The notes under the pieces were generated by a model. That model saw only the letters and a program-made list of their open reading frames with translations, searched no databases and was not told the origin of the DNA. 64,000 bases of DNA from the NCBI RefSeq assembly GCF_902859595.1, contig NZ_CADIJQ010000001.1, positions 1,550,001-1,614,000 on the forward strand. Direction: 5' to 3'. The position numbers and the translations under genes were made by a program. Shown in pieces: positions 10,029-17,933 of the stretch. This DNA comes from Achromobacter kerstersii (GTDB lineage: Bacteria; Pseudomonadota; Gammaproteobacteria; Burkholderiales; Burkholderiaceae_B). Each line of letters begins with the position of its first letter. Within the stretch, counting starts at the first letter, position 1.

Positions 10029-10890
10029 AGTAGACAGTCAGAAACTCGTGTCCGTCCCGCGCGGCGCCGGCAGCCAGGCTGTACAGGCTGCGCGGTTCGT
10101 CGGGCAAAAGAAAACCCAGGACCTCGCTTTCGGCTAGCGCCAAGCTGGCGGCAACACGCAACAGGTCGGGGATGAAGGCTCGCAAAGGCAGATCTGCCCC
10201 GCGGAAGGTGACGGTGAACGAATCGCGACGGGTGTCGGCTTCGTCCACTTCCAGAAACATGAAGCCGCTAGGGTCGGCTTGCTCGCAGGCCTCTTGCGCG
10301 ATGCGTTCGGCCACCTGGCGCAACACGGGGTTGGCCAGCTTGGCCAAACGCGGCGCCAGATGCGCGTCAAACGCGGCGCGCTCAGCCAGATAGCGCATGC
10401 GGTAGGCGGTAATGGCCGCTTCCTGCTGCGTGGCCGGATGCCATTTGTAGCCGCAGCCCAAGGGCAATACGCCGTGCTGGCGCAGTGCTTCGGGCGTGGG
10501 CATGAATTCCAGGTAGATGCGGTAAGTGCCTGCCGCGCCGTCCGGCTCGTAGGCGAAGAACATGGCGCGTGCGTGCTCCATGTCTTGCTGCACGCGCATC
10601 CACAGAGATTGCGGAATGGCCAGCGCCTGCGACAGCGTGGCCATGTCCAGCTGATGCCAGTGTTCACGCTGGATGCCCAGCATGAACCGGTTGCCAACAA
10701 GACCCGCGGCCGAAAACTTCATCGACCACTCGACCCCGTCGATCTGCCTGCCCTTGAAGACAGACAGCAGGCGATCCGCCCAGATCCGCCGTTCCCCCCG
10801 CAGCGTGTGCAGGGGGATGTGGATCTCCGGCTCGGCGCCGGGTTGGCTTGCGGCCGGGCCGATCGCGGGAGTCAAGGTAGCGGTCAGCAT
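10021..10890 (-). CDS. Unrecognised protein in the adhesin-export operon
   Basis: A 289-residue soluble protein with no signal peptide or membrane segment. I do not recognise its family. The N-terminal part is basic and aromatic (EIHIPLHTLRGERRIWADRLL), the middle contains YRIYLEFMPTPEALRQHGVLPLGCGYKW, quoted here only as YRIYLEFMP and LPLGCGYKW, and the C-terminus ends LTVYYD. The start lies 16 bp after the SapC-family stop and the stop overlaps the TolC start by 8 bp, so it is firmly inside the operon. A cytoplasmic accessory role in making, modifying or exporting the giant adhesin is an inference from position alone. No catalytic motif stands out. Confidence 0.8.
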   Translation of the reverse strand: MLTATLTPAIGPAASQPGAEPEIHIPLHTLRGERRIWADRLLSVFKGRQIDGVEWSMKFSAAGLVGNRFMLGIQREHWHQLDMATLSQALAIPQSLWMRVQQDMEHARAMFFAYEPDGAAGTYRIYLEFMPTPEALRQHGVLPLGCGYKWHPATQQEAAITAYRMRYLAERAAFDAHLAPRLAKLANPVLRQVAERIAQEACEQADPSGFMFLEVDEADTRRDSFTVTFRGADLPLRAFIPDLLRVAASLALAESEVLGFLLPDEPRSLYSLAAGAARDGHEFLTVYYD

Positions 10891-10906
10891 GGCCCGGGTG
10901 GCGCTG

Positions 10907-11713
10907 TCAGGCCGCGGACTCGGCGGACGCCGTGTCAGCGGGCGCGGCGTCGGTGCTGGACGCCACGTCCTTTTGCTGCTGCGCCTTTAGGCGGCGCTGC
11001 TCGTCCAGCTGCATGGCCAGGCGCTGGATGTTGCCCAGCGATGCGCGGTGCAGTTCGATCAAGCGCAGGATGCCCGAACGCTGAAGCTCGACCACGCGCG
11101 CGTCGTCGATGCCGGCAAACTTCTGCTCGTCCACCACCCAGAAGCCGCTCAAGTAGCGGTCGCCATCGGCTTGCGAAATCGTGATCGTCTTGGCCGACAA
11201 CAAGCCCAGCTCGTTCAAGCGCTTGGCCATGTTCTTGGTCAGTTCCATTTCGCCCTGGAACACGCGCAGGAATTCCATCATCTGCGTCAGGTAGCCCGTT
11301 TCCTTGCCGTCTTCAAACAAGGCCACGCCGTCAGCGGTATTGATGCCGGGGTAGGACTCGTCAATGCAGACGGCCAGGCGGTCGGCTTCGGACGTCGTGC
11401 CCAGCACGAAGGGGTAACGGCGGGCAAAGGCCGGCACGTAGGTGTCGGGCCTCCAGGTGCCCTGCTCGGTCACGAACAGGTTGGACTTGTCTTCCAGGCC
11501 CAGCAGCACGGCAACGTGGAAGTTACCGGCTTCGTCACCGACGAAAACGATGGGGTAATGACGGCCGGCATCGGCGAATTCGCTGGCCGCAATGGGCAGC
11601 GCATTCGTGTCGTGCGCAAACGCGTAGTGGTCCGGCTGGATTTGGATTTTGGTGTTTTGGTGCGCCGCACGGTCCAGCGCAACAGCCCGCTCGTAAAACA
11701 CAGTTGCTGACAT
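10907..11713 (-). CDS. SapC-family protein
   Basis: This 268-residue protein resembles the SapC family (S-layer-related proteins of Gram-negative bacteria). The evidence is the N-terminal YERAVALDR and HYPIVFVGD, the central PDTYVPAFARRYPFVLG, the later CIDE and ALFEDGKET, and the FWVVDEQKF segment. The C-terminal 30 residues are charged then Ala/Ser-rich. The start is well supported by an AAGGAGAA ribosome site (minus strand, about 11717-11727). It is the first gene of the four-gene minus-strand unit that ends in the giant adhesin. SapC proteins are often found beside large surface proteins, but their molecular role is not settled, so I give none. Confidence 0.88.
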   Translation of the reverse strand: MSATVFYERAVALDRAAHQNTKIQIQPDHYAFAHDTNALPIAASEFADAGRHYPIVFVGDEAGNFHVAVLLGLEDKSNLFVTEQGTWRPDTYVPAFARRYPFVLGTTSEADRLAVCIDESYPGINTADGVALFEDGKETGYLTQMMEFLRVFQGEMELTKNMAKRLNELGLLSAKTITISQADGDRYLSGFWVVDEQKFAGIDDARVVELQRSGILRLIELHRASLGNIQRLAMQLDEQRRLKAQQQKDVASSTDAAPADTASAESAA

Positions 11714-12331
11714 TATTAAATTCTCCTTACCCGGTGTTTGTCACTTTGTCCACGTTTTCGGCAAGGATTATGCGCAACTTCAGCACGAAGTTTTCCCGAA
11801 AAATCCATACGTCATAAGGGTGAACAACCGCAAGAATTAGACGGGTTTTGTCAAATTTCGTCCATACCTGAAATTGGGCATTTTCCCTATGCAGAACACG
11901 AACCCGCCGGCTAATGCAGGCAAGTCCAGACATAAACCGATATATTTCACATCACGTCAAAAACGGCCCGGAATTTTTCGGGATAAATGGACAGAAATTG
12001 AATAACCGGGCCGTCCTCACCCGACGCTATCCCCACCGCAAAAAATATTCAGTTACCACTTCCCTGGTAACGGAATCCTTGCGTTGACGCCGAAAATTAA
12101 CCGGAACGAATAGGGGCCGCATTGGACCTTAGTCCTAGGACGCAACACAATCCGAGGCCACGGCCGCTGGATATTTCGTTGACCGGCACGTCAGGCTTTG
12201 TTAAGTTATTTCCGACTGTGTCACGGCCGATCCGCGCTACGCGGGCTCTTGCATCGGTGCCGGATTCCCCTTCCATCCCTATTCCGACTCGGCCAATTGG
12301 CTGACGCGGGTCCGCTTTCCGGAGACTTCCC
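11714..12331. promoter_or_regulatory. Divergent control region between adhesin operon and response regulator
   Basis: These 618 bp hold no convincing gene. The part next to the SapC-family start is AT-rich compared with the rest of the window and includes its AAGGAGAA ribosome site. The part next to the response regulator ends in GGAGACTTCCC, a ribosome site that supports the GTG start at 12332. Divergent promoters for both transcripts must lie here. I could not single out an operator. Confidence 0.6.
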
Positions 12332-13063
12332 GTGACCGCAGTGCTGATGATCGAAGACCACACCATGTTCCGTGAGGGACTCATGATGACGATCGGACAC
12401 ATGGCGCCCTCGCTTGATATCTGCCCCGCCGCAAGCGGCGCTGAAGCGCTGGCCGTTCTTGAATCGCGCGCTGACATCAGCCGCGTCATCATGGATTACT
12501 ACCTGCCTGACATAGGCGGCACCGCCCTTTTGAAGCGGCTGCGGCAAGTACGGCCAGGCGTGCGCATCCTGGTGTTGTCGGCGTCTGAAGATGCGCACGA
12601 CCGACGCTGCGCGATGACCGCCGGCGCCCGTGCCTTCCTGCACAAATCGGCGAGCAGCCAGATGCTGCTCTCGGCCCTTGAACAAATCGACCTGCCCTAC
12701 CTGCCTGACGGCCAGCCTGACGCGCAACGCGTGCTGGGGTCGCCCGGTGTGCTGCGCGGTGTGACGCCCGGTGTGTCGCCTGGTGTGTCGCCCGGTGTGT
12801 CGCGCGGTATGTCGCCTCCATCGCCCCCGGTTGAACGGCCCGATGAAGCCGCCCTGCTCAGCGAATTAACGCCGCGTCAGATTGAGGTGTTGCGCCTGAT
12901 GTGCGACGGCATACGCAACCGCGACATCTCCGAGCAGCTGGGCGTGACGGAGAAGACCGTCAAGGCGCATATCTCCGTGATTCTGGCCACGCTTGGCGTG
13001 CCCAATCGAACGCAAGCGACGCTGGTGGCGCGGCGCGGCGGCCTGTTGGGCAAACCGGTTTAG
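12332..13063 (+). CDS. NarL/LuxR-type two-component response regulator
   Basis: This 243-residue protein starts with GTG at 12332, supported by GGAGA 6-10 bases before it. Residues 1-115 form a receiver domain with the acidic pocket E8/D9, the predicted phospho-acceptor Asp55 (VIMDYYLPD) and HKSAS near residue 104. A linker of six tetrapeptide repeats (SPGV type) follows. The C-terminal 70 residues form a LuxR helix-turn-helix (LTPRQIEVLRLMCDG, KTVKAHISVILATLGV). No histidine kinase is nearby, so it is an orphan here. It is divergent from the adhesin operon and is a reasonable candidate regulator of it (inference). Confidence 0.9.
   Translation: MTAVLMIEDHTMFREGLMMTIGHMAPSLDICPAASGAEALAVLESRADISRVIMDYYLPDIGGTALLKRLRQVRPGVRILVLSASEDAHDRRCAMTAGARAFLHKSASSQMLLSALEQIDLPYLPDGQPDAQRVLGSPGVLRGVTPGVSPGVSPGVSRGMSPPSPPVERPDEAALLSELTPRQIEVLRLMCDGIRNRDISEQLGVTEKTVKAHISVILATLGVPNRTQATLVARRGGLLGKPV
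12741..12812 (+). repeat. 12-bp tandem repeat (6 copies) in the response-regulator linker
   Basis: Six 12-bp units close to CGCCCGGTGTGT run head to tail and encode S-P-G-V-type tetrapeptides between the receiver and DNA-binding domains. Unit length is a multiple of three, so copy changes would alter linker length only. Confidence 0.85.
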
Positions 13064-13105
13064 CGGCGGGTCTAGCGCGCCAGGGGTTTATGACAGAATG
13101 GCGCC

Positions 13106-13642
13106 ATGCGTTTACTTATCACTGTTTGCATCCTGACTCTGGCCGCCCTGGCTTTCGTGGCTTACCGCTATGCCCAACGTGCGCCGGGCGATACGCCGCG
13201 CCGCATTGGCAGCGACGTCCTGGCCGGCGCCATCATGTTTGCCTTGTTCGCGCCAGCCATCGGCGGCGCCGCAGTCACCATCACCATCAGCGCCATCGCG
13301 ATGGCGCCGAAGAATCTGATGATGCTGATCTTCGGCTTGCCCTGGTTTTATATATTTGGCGCCGTGCCTGCATTGTTATGCGGCGTCGTGGCAGGCGCCT
13401 TGCGGCCCGCTCGAACCACGTGGTGGTCATACGCCAAGATTGCGCTCGTAGGCGGCGTTTTCGGCGTGGGCTTTGTGCAAGGCTTCACGAGCCGCGAGTT
13501 TTCATGGGAAGAACTCAACGGCTCGTTGGCCATCGGCGGCCCGGCCGGCGTGTTCAGCGCCTTTCTCTGCTCGATCTGGTTCTACGGCAAGCCCGGCAAT
13601 ACGCGCCCAGCCGATGGCGATGCGGCGCGGGCGACGGTGTAG
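13106..13642 (+). CDS. Hypothetical inner-membrane protein
   Basis: A 178-residue protein with about four hydrophobic segments: residues 3-20, 40-62, 72-98 and 110-132, the last containing IALVGGVFGVGF. It ends in a short polar tail. I recognise no family. It begins 42 bp after the response regulator on the same strand, so co-transcription is possible. A translocation or transport motif is not visible. Confidence 0.7.
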   Translation: MRLLITVCILTLAALAFVAYRYAQRAPGDTPRRIGSDVLAGAIMFALFAPAIGGAAVTITISAIAMAPKNLMMLIFGLPWFYIFGAVPALLCGVVAGALRPARTTWWSYAKIALVGGVFGVGFVQGFTSREFSWEELNGSLAIGGPAGVFSAFLCSIWFYGKPGNTRPADGDAARATV

Positions 13643-13800
13643 CGGGCTGTCGTGTCGGGCAACGATGTAGCGGGCTGCCGTGTCGGACTATCGGGCTGCG
13701 AGGCTTTGGGCTGCTAGGCTTCGGGCTGCTAGGCTATCGGGCTGCGAGGCTATCGGGCTGCGCGGCTTTCGGGCTGAGGGGGCTACTGGGCTACGGAGCT
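13638..13800. repeat. Degenerate GC-rich tandem repeat array
   Basis: Downstream of the membrane-protein gene lie two near copies of TGTAGCGGGCTGTCGTGTCGG. They are followed by about seven imperfect 14-17-bp units of the type ATCGGGCTGCGAGGCT. The array contains no supported gene. It may be a decayed minisatellite. Confidence 0.8.
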
Positions 13801-13845
13801 CTATATATAGGGCGATCGGGACAGCGGATTCTTGGTCAGAAGCCC

Positions 13846-14073
13846 TTATCCCCTAGACCTTTCCCCGGCCTTTTCCGCTTCCTCTTTCTCTTCCGCCTCG
13901 GTCTTCACCTCTTGCAGCTTGACCGTCTGCGTACAGCCGTTGGCCGCCGCGCACTGGCCAGGTTGCTGCGAGCTTTTCACGCATTCCGCAAACGCCAGCG
14001 CGGCATCCACCGTCGCGAAGTGGTACGAATGCCCGTCGGCAAAAGCGACCTTTCCTTCCACTGAGCAATCCAT
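13846..14073 (-). CDS. Small hypothetical protein, 75 aa
   Basis: A 75-residue protein beginning MDCSVEGKVAFADGHSYHFA and ending in a highly charged Glu/Lys tail. Three further cysteines lie in the middle (C32, C41 and C47). CGGAG six bases before the ATG supports the start. Unknown family; the N-terminal half reads like a small folded domain. A 26-codon open frame lies just upstream on the same strand. Confidence 0.55.
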   Translation of the reverse strand: MDCSVEGKVAFADGHSYHFATVDAALAFAECVKSSQQPGQCAAANGCTQTVKLQEVKTEAEEKEEAEKAGERSRG

Positions 14074-14084
14074 GGCTGACTCCG

Positions 14085-14165
14085 TTAGCGTGACGATTCT
14101 TGGTCGCCGTAGCCGAAAGGCCAGCGGCGCTTGTTCGGTTCAGGGGTCGGCTTTTCGTTATTCAT
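14085..14165 (-). CDS. Possible 26-residue leader or small protein
   Basis: A very short frame, MNNEKPTPEPNK onwards, with a GGAG ribosome site spaced well before its ATG at 14165. It ends 11 bp before the start of the 75-residue gene. It could be a true small protein or a translated leader coupled to the next gene. Only the ribosome site and position support it. Confidence 0.35.
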   Translation of the reverse strand: MNNEKPTPEPNKRRWPFGYGDQESSR

Positions 14166-14299
14166 GATGGACTCCAATTTTCGAATATAGGAATCCTATC
14201 TGCGCAGTCGTAACAGCGATGTAAGGGTTCGAAAACAAGCCCTTCAACAGTGGAAATGCCCGCGCCGACGGCAGTCACCACAACAGGTTCAGCGATTTT

Positions 14300-14705
14300 T
14301 CAAGTCTCCGCATTTACCGTTGGCTTGTCATGCGCGAGCCACACTGCGCTGAGAAAATCGGCGAATGCCGCACCAGAAATTTCACCCGCCGCGAGCAAGA
14401 CGACGACCTCTTCGAGCTCGGCGACCCGTGGTATTTGAATGCCTTGCCGATACAGGTAAGGTCAACGCACAAGTCAGCGCAGTTCGCTTGTTCGCATCAT
14501 TGAAGACATGGCCGCGAGCTACCGCTTCCGCGTAGAGGCCCGCAATGCCAAAAACATCATCCAACCCTGCGTAGTGGGCGTGCATTTCTATCCGAAAAAG
14601 CGCTGCCTCTACCGCGCCGACGCCACCGCCCGCCAGACCGGGTAGGCCACCGGTTTCGGCCAGGATTTCATCGTGAATGGCAATGAAAAACTGAGAATCG
14701 AGCAC
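14300..14705 (-). pseudogene. Death-on-curing (Doc/Fic) toxin, frameshifted
   Basis: The frame starts with GTG at 14705, directly after the antitoxin stop codon. It reads a Doc-family protein with the Fic-type motif HVFNDANKRTAL. After the codons for ALTCALT it leaves the expected frame. Removing one T from the TT at plus positions 14458-14459 restores a normal Doc C-terminus (YLYRQGIQIPRVAELEEVVV, then LLAAGEISG) that ends at TGA 14300-14302, about 134 residues, the usual length of the family. Doc toxins modify EF-Tu in the characterised P1 system. Here the toxin should be inactive unless the extra base is a sequencing error or is bypassed. Confidence 0.85.
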
Positions 14706-14885
14706 CTACCGATCCTTCAGAGCAATGAGCACATCCCGATGGACAGCAATGACGCTCTTCGCCGCCGATGCCACCTTTTCTTTATCCTTCTCGGTCATCA
14801 CGGGCGGCAGTTCGCGTGCGGGTTGGATCTTCTCCCGCTGCACTAGCTTGTAGCCATACAACTTTTCACCGTACGAAATTTCCAT
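14706..14885 (-). CDS. Probable antitoxin of the Doc pair, 59 aa
   Basis: A 59-residue protein (MEISYGEKLYGYKLVQREK, ending IALKDR) whose stop TAG is directly followed by the toxin GTG, the arrangement expected of a toxin-antitoxin operon. GAGG lies about six bases before its ATG. It has no obvious DNA-binding domain that I can name, and a charged C-terminal half. The antitoxin role is inferred from the position before a Doc-family toxin. Confidence 0.7.
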   Translation of the reverse strand: MEISYGEKLYGYKLVQREKIQPARELPPVMTEKDKEKVASAAKSVIAVHRDVLIALKDR

Positions 14886-15140
14886 CGCTGCCTCATTTGC
14901 CAATATTGCCGTTGCCCGGACCCCGGACGTGCATCTTGCATCTATACAAGCCCCACAGGGACCTTGGCTGGCCGGCCCAGCCTTTCCCGCGAAACACACA
15001 CCCGGCATTCAACCACACGGGCGATACTCCCCTCCCCGCCTTCAGTGCTATCAATAAAAGCGCCAAGGGAGAAACCGCCATCCGCTGGCATAACAACATC
15101 CGGCCCGATGCGGAATGGCGATTTTAGGGAGGACATTGTC

Positions 15141-15365
15141 ATGGCCTCAGGCTCACGACTGTCTGACGTAATTGTCAAACTGCCGGACCGATCGACCGTA
15201 CGCGTTGAACGTCGCCTGGTCATTATTCGAAGCGCAGACGCGTCGCCAGAACATCGCTATGTCTGCACGTTGGAATCGGGCGAACAAGTGATTTGGCTGG
15301 GCGATGGAAAGTACCGGTTGCCAGATGGCGCCGTCGCCGTGGCGGTTGCACACAAACGTCCATAG
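15141..15365 (+). CDS. Small hypothetical protein, 74 aa
   Basis: I chose ATG 15141 because GGGAGG stands about eight bases before it. The resulting 74 residues read MASGSRLSDVIVKLPDR, then RYVCTLESGEQVIWLGDGKY, and look like a compact beta-rich domain. The longer open frame upstream has low-complexity sequence and no ribosome site. Function unknown; it is a single gene between the antitoxin promoter and the ferredoxin. Confidence 0.6.
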   Translation: MASGSRLSDVIVKLPDRSTVRVERRLVIIRSADASPEHRYVCTLESGEQVIWLGDGKYRLPDGAVAVAVAHKRP

Positions 15366-15436
15366 TTTGCGAACTTCGACCAGTACGCATCATGGGCGGT
15401 TTTGCCATTGCGCTGACCGCCATCGCCGCATTCGCT

Positions 15437-15775
15437 TCAGTGGTTTTCCTTTGCATGATTGACCGTGTACTTGGGGATGTCGACCGTCAGGTCTTGTTGG
15501 CCGACGATGGCCTGGCAACTTAGGCGCGACTGCGGTTCGACGCCCCATGCACGGTCCAGCAGGTCTTCTTCGCCCTCTTCCACGTGATTGAGGGCATCGA
15601 AGCCGCTGCGCACAATGCAGTGGCACGTGGTGCAGGCGCGGCTTTTTTCGCACGCGTGTTCAATGTCGATGCCGTGATCCAACAACGCATCGCAAAGGGA
15701 CGTGCCTGCGGACACGTCGAGCACTGCGCCGGCGGGCGCAAGATCGGGATGAGGAAGAACGGTGATTTTTGGCAT
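15437..15775 (-). CDS. fdx: ISC-type 2Fe-2S ferredoxin
   Basis: A 112-residue ferredoxin starting MPKITVLPH. The cluster cysteines are in CEKSRACTTC (C-x5-C-x2-C) plus the C-terminal SRLSCQA cysteine, the layout of the ferredoxin that serves iron-sulphur cluster assembly. AWGVEPQSRLSCQ is strongly conserved in that family. In many proteobacteria this gene closes the isc operon, but none of isc/hsc is adjacent here. It may therefore be a stand-alone copy. The start at 15775 fits the family length; the longer upstream frame does not. Confidence 0.92.
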   Translation of the reverse strand: MPKITVLPHPDLAPAGAVLDVSAGTSLCDALLDHGIDIEHACEKSRACTTCHCIVRSGFDALNHVEEGEEDLLDRAWGVEPQSRLSCQAIVGQQDLTVDIPKYTVNHAKENH

Positions 15776-15973
15776 ATCGGGCGGCCTTGTGTGTCTGTCT
15801 TGGAAGATCCAAACCAAGACCCCGAGCCTAAAAATGCCAACGTTGGCAAGGTCAAGCGGCCGCCGCGAAAAACAATTGTGAAGTCCACACGGGTTACTGC
15901 GCCGAAACACTGTTATCGCCGCACAATAGTCGCGCACGAATTCTCTGGACATCTCGTCCTTTGGGAGAACCCT

Positions 15974-16702
15974 ATGTGCGATTGCGCCAACTGTCTTTCC
16001 CTCTCCACCCCTGAAAATCCCCGCCGCCGCCTGCTACTGGGCGCTGCTGCTGGGATTGCCACCATCGGAGCCACGGGCTGGCTTGAAGCCGCCCACGCCG
16101 AAGTCCCGTCCAACGATATTGGCGGTGACGCCGCCTTGAAGCGCTTGATGGCCGGCAACGCGCGGTACGCCGCCAACAAGCCCAACGTTCGAGACTTTTC
16201 AGCGGGCCGTGCCGCTCGCGTCAAGACGCAAAAGCCGATTGCCGCAATTTTGAGCTGTTCCGATTCCCGGGTGGCGCCGGAGTTGGCGTTCGACCAGAAT
16301 CCGGGCGACGTATTCATCGTTCGCGTGGCGGGCAACTTCGTCAATGACGACGGCCTGGCCAGTTTTGAATACGCCACCAAAGTTCTGAACGTGCCATTGA
16401 TCCTGGTTCTGGGCCACAACAACTGTGGCGCGGTCGACGCCACGATAAAGGTGCTGAAAGAGAATGCCGAACTGCCTGGCCACCTGCCCGAACTGGTCAA
16501 CGCCATCAAGCCCGCCGTGGAACGCGCCAGCAAGGGCGACCCCAAGAACCTTCTGACCGCCGCCATCGCTGAAAACGTCCGCCAGGCCGTCCAGCGATTG
16601 CAGACGGCGCAGCCGGTGCTGCAAAGCATGGTTCAGCAGAAAAAGCTGATGGTGGCGGGCGGCGTCTACGACCTGGCCACGGGTAAAGTCACGTTGGTCT
16701 GA
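15974..16702 (+). CDS. Beta-class carbonic anhydrase with Tat-type signal
   Basis: A 242-residue protein starting MCDCANC. The twin-arginine-type leader RRRLLLGAAAG and a hydrophobic stretch ending AHAE suggest export to the periplasm. The catalytic zinc motif CSDSRV (Cys at about residue 94, Asp two residues on) and the HNNC motif (about residues 151-154) are intact. The reaction is reversible hydration of CO2 to bicarbonate. GGGAGA eight bases upstream supports the ATG. It is divergent from the ferredoxin gene, with which it shares a roughly 200-bp promoter region. The Cys-rich N-terminus before the Tat motif is unusual. Confidence 0.92.
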   Translation: MCDCANCLSLSTPENPRRRLLLGAAAGIATIGATGWLEAAHAEVPSNDIGGDAALKRLMAGNARYAANKPNVRDFSAGRAARVKTQKPIAAILSCSDSRVAPELAFDQNPGDVFIVRVAGNFVNDDGLASFEYATKVLNVPLILVLGHNNCGAVDATIKVLKENAELPGHLPELVNAIKPAVERASKGDPKNLLTAAIAENVRQAVQRLQTAQPVLQSMVQQKKLMVAGGVYDLATGKVTLV

Positions 16703-16732
16703 TCGCGCGGCGCGGGAAAGCTGCAACGCGCC

Positions 16733-17905
16733 TTAGTGCTTAGCGGCCAAGGGGTGTTCGAAGAAGAATCGCAACATCTCTTGGGTCGCATTCGGGCCGC
16801 TGCCGTCTGTATAGGAACCGCGCGCGGAACCGCCGGCCCAGGCGTGGCCGGCTCCATGCACCACCCAATATTCCGCAACCACGTCGCCCGCCGCATTCCG
16901 GTACACGCGCTTGGTGCTGTCGCGCCCGTGGTTCGCGCTGGCGACGCGTTGGCTTTCGGCGCGGGCGCTGGCCCCTGCGCTTGCGGCGACAACCGCGTCC
17001 GCGTTGCTGGGGTGGACGGTGGTATCGCGATCGCCGTGAAAGACGATGGTCGGCACCGCATTAGGCGACGCCGCCCCCGGCCCGGCGCCCATTCCTTTCA
17101 TAGCGGCCAATGCGCCCGGCAGATCCTTGGCGGCTCCCGCCGCCAGCCCGGAATGCACGCCCGCCGCCGCATACAGCTTCGGATAAGTGCTAGCCAGAAT
17201 CGCGGCCATCGCCCCGCCCGCCGACAGGCCAGCCACGTAGACGCGGCGCGTATCGATGTTGTGCTCGGCAATGATGTGGCGCGTCATGTCCGCCAGAATC
17301 GACGGTTCGCCTTTGCCCGCCTGCTGGTGGTTGTGCTTGAACCAGTTCCAGCATTTCTGCGGATTCACCTCGCCCGGCTGCACCGGATACAGCACATAGA
17401 AGCCCTGCTCTCGCGCGGCGTCGTTCATGGCGGTGCCGGCGGCGAAATCATCGGCGTCTTGAGTGCAGCCGTGCAGCATCACCACCAGCGGCCGGGGCTG
17501 ATCGCCCGCGCCAGGCGGCACGTACAGCTTGTAGCTGCGCTGGCCGGCGGCGTTGCGAAAGGCGCCGGAGAGGAAGGCATCAGGTTGCGAAGCGGGCTGC
17601 GAGGGGGACTTGAAGTTGGGCTCGGGGGTGGACGGCGAAGCGGGCTGTGAGGCCGGCTGCGAGGTGTGCTTTGAAGCGGGCTGCGAAGGCGCTTCAGAAA
17701 CGGGTTCGACAACGGGCTTGGATTCCGGAACTTCCCAAGCCTCGACGTCGATGACGTCGGCATCATCGAATCGCGGCTGCGCGGCGGTGGCCGTTGGCTG
17801 CACGCCAAGCAACGCGGCTTGAATGGCGGCCGTTGCCGCAGCCAGATTGCCGGAACGGGTAAGCCGGGTGGCTTGGCTCATGAGCTGCTGAAATTCAGGG
17901 TGCAT
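16733..17905 (-). CDS. PHB-depolymerase-family esterase (LpqC-like)
   Basis: A 390-residue alpha/beta hydrolase. The first 55 residues are alpha-helical (HPEFQQLMSQATRLTRSG). A Ser/Gln/Pro/Ala linker with repeated SQPAS units follows, then the esterase domain from about residue 125. That domain has the oxyanion segment MLHGCTQDADDF, nucleophile motif GLSAGG (Ser at about 230), Asp in FHGDRDTTV and a late His in GAGHAWAGG. Relatives cleave polyhydroxybutyrate oligomers or related esters. No signal peptide is visible, so it probably acts in the cytoplasm. AAAGG before the ATG supports the start. It follows the CopG-family gene by 28 bp and is probably co-transcribed. Confidence 0.9.
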   Translation of the reverse strand: MHPEFQQLMSQATRLTRSGNLAAATAAIQAALLGVQPTATAAQPRFDDADVIDVEAWEVPESKPVVEPVSEAPSQPASKHTSQPASQPASPSTPEPNFKSPSQPASQPDAFLSGAFRNAAGQRSYKLYVPPGAGDQPRPLVVMLHGCTQDADDFAAGTAMNDAAREQGFYVLYPVQPGEVNPQKCWNWFKHNHQQAGKGEPSILADMTRHIIAEHNIDTRRVYVAGLSAGGAMAAILASTYPKLYAAAGVHSGLAAGAAKDLPGALAAMKGMGAGPGAASPNAVPTIVFHGDRDTTVHPSNADAVVAASAGASARAESQRVASANHGRDSTKRVYRNAAGDVVAEYWVVHGAGHAWAGGSARGSYTDGSGPNATQEMLRFFFEHPLAAKH

Positions 17906-17933
17906 GGTGTGACCTTTAAAGCGGCTAGGACTG

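Noticed and set aside
12901..14064. 387-codon plus-strand frame spanning the response regulator, membrane protein and repeat array
   Set aside because: Out of frame with both real genes; its apparent FGLLG repeats are just the tandem repeat array translated.
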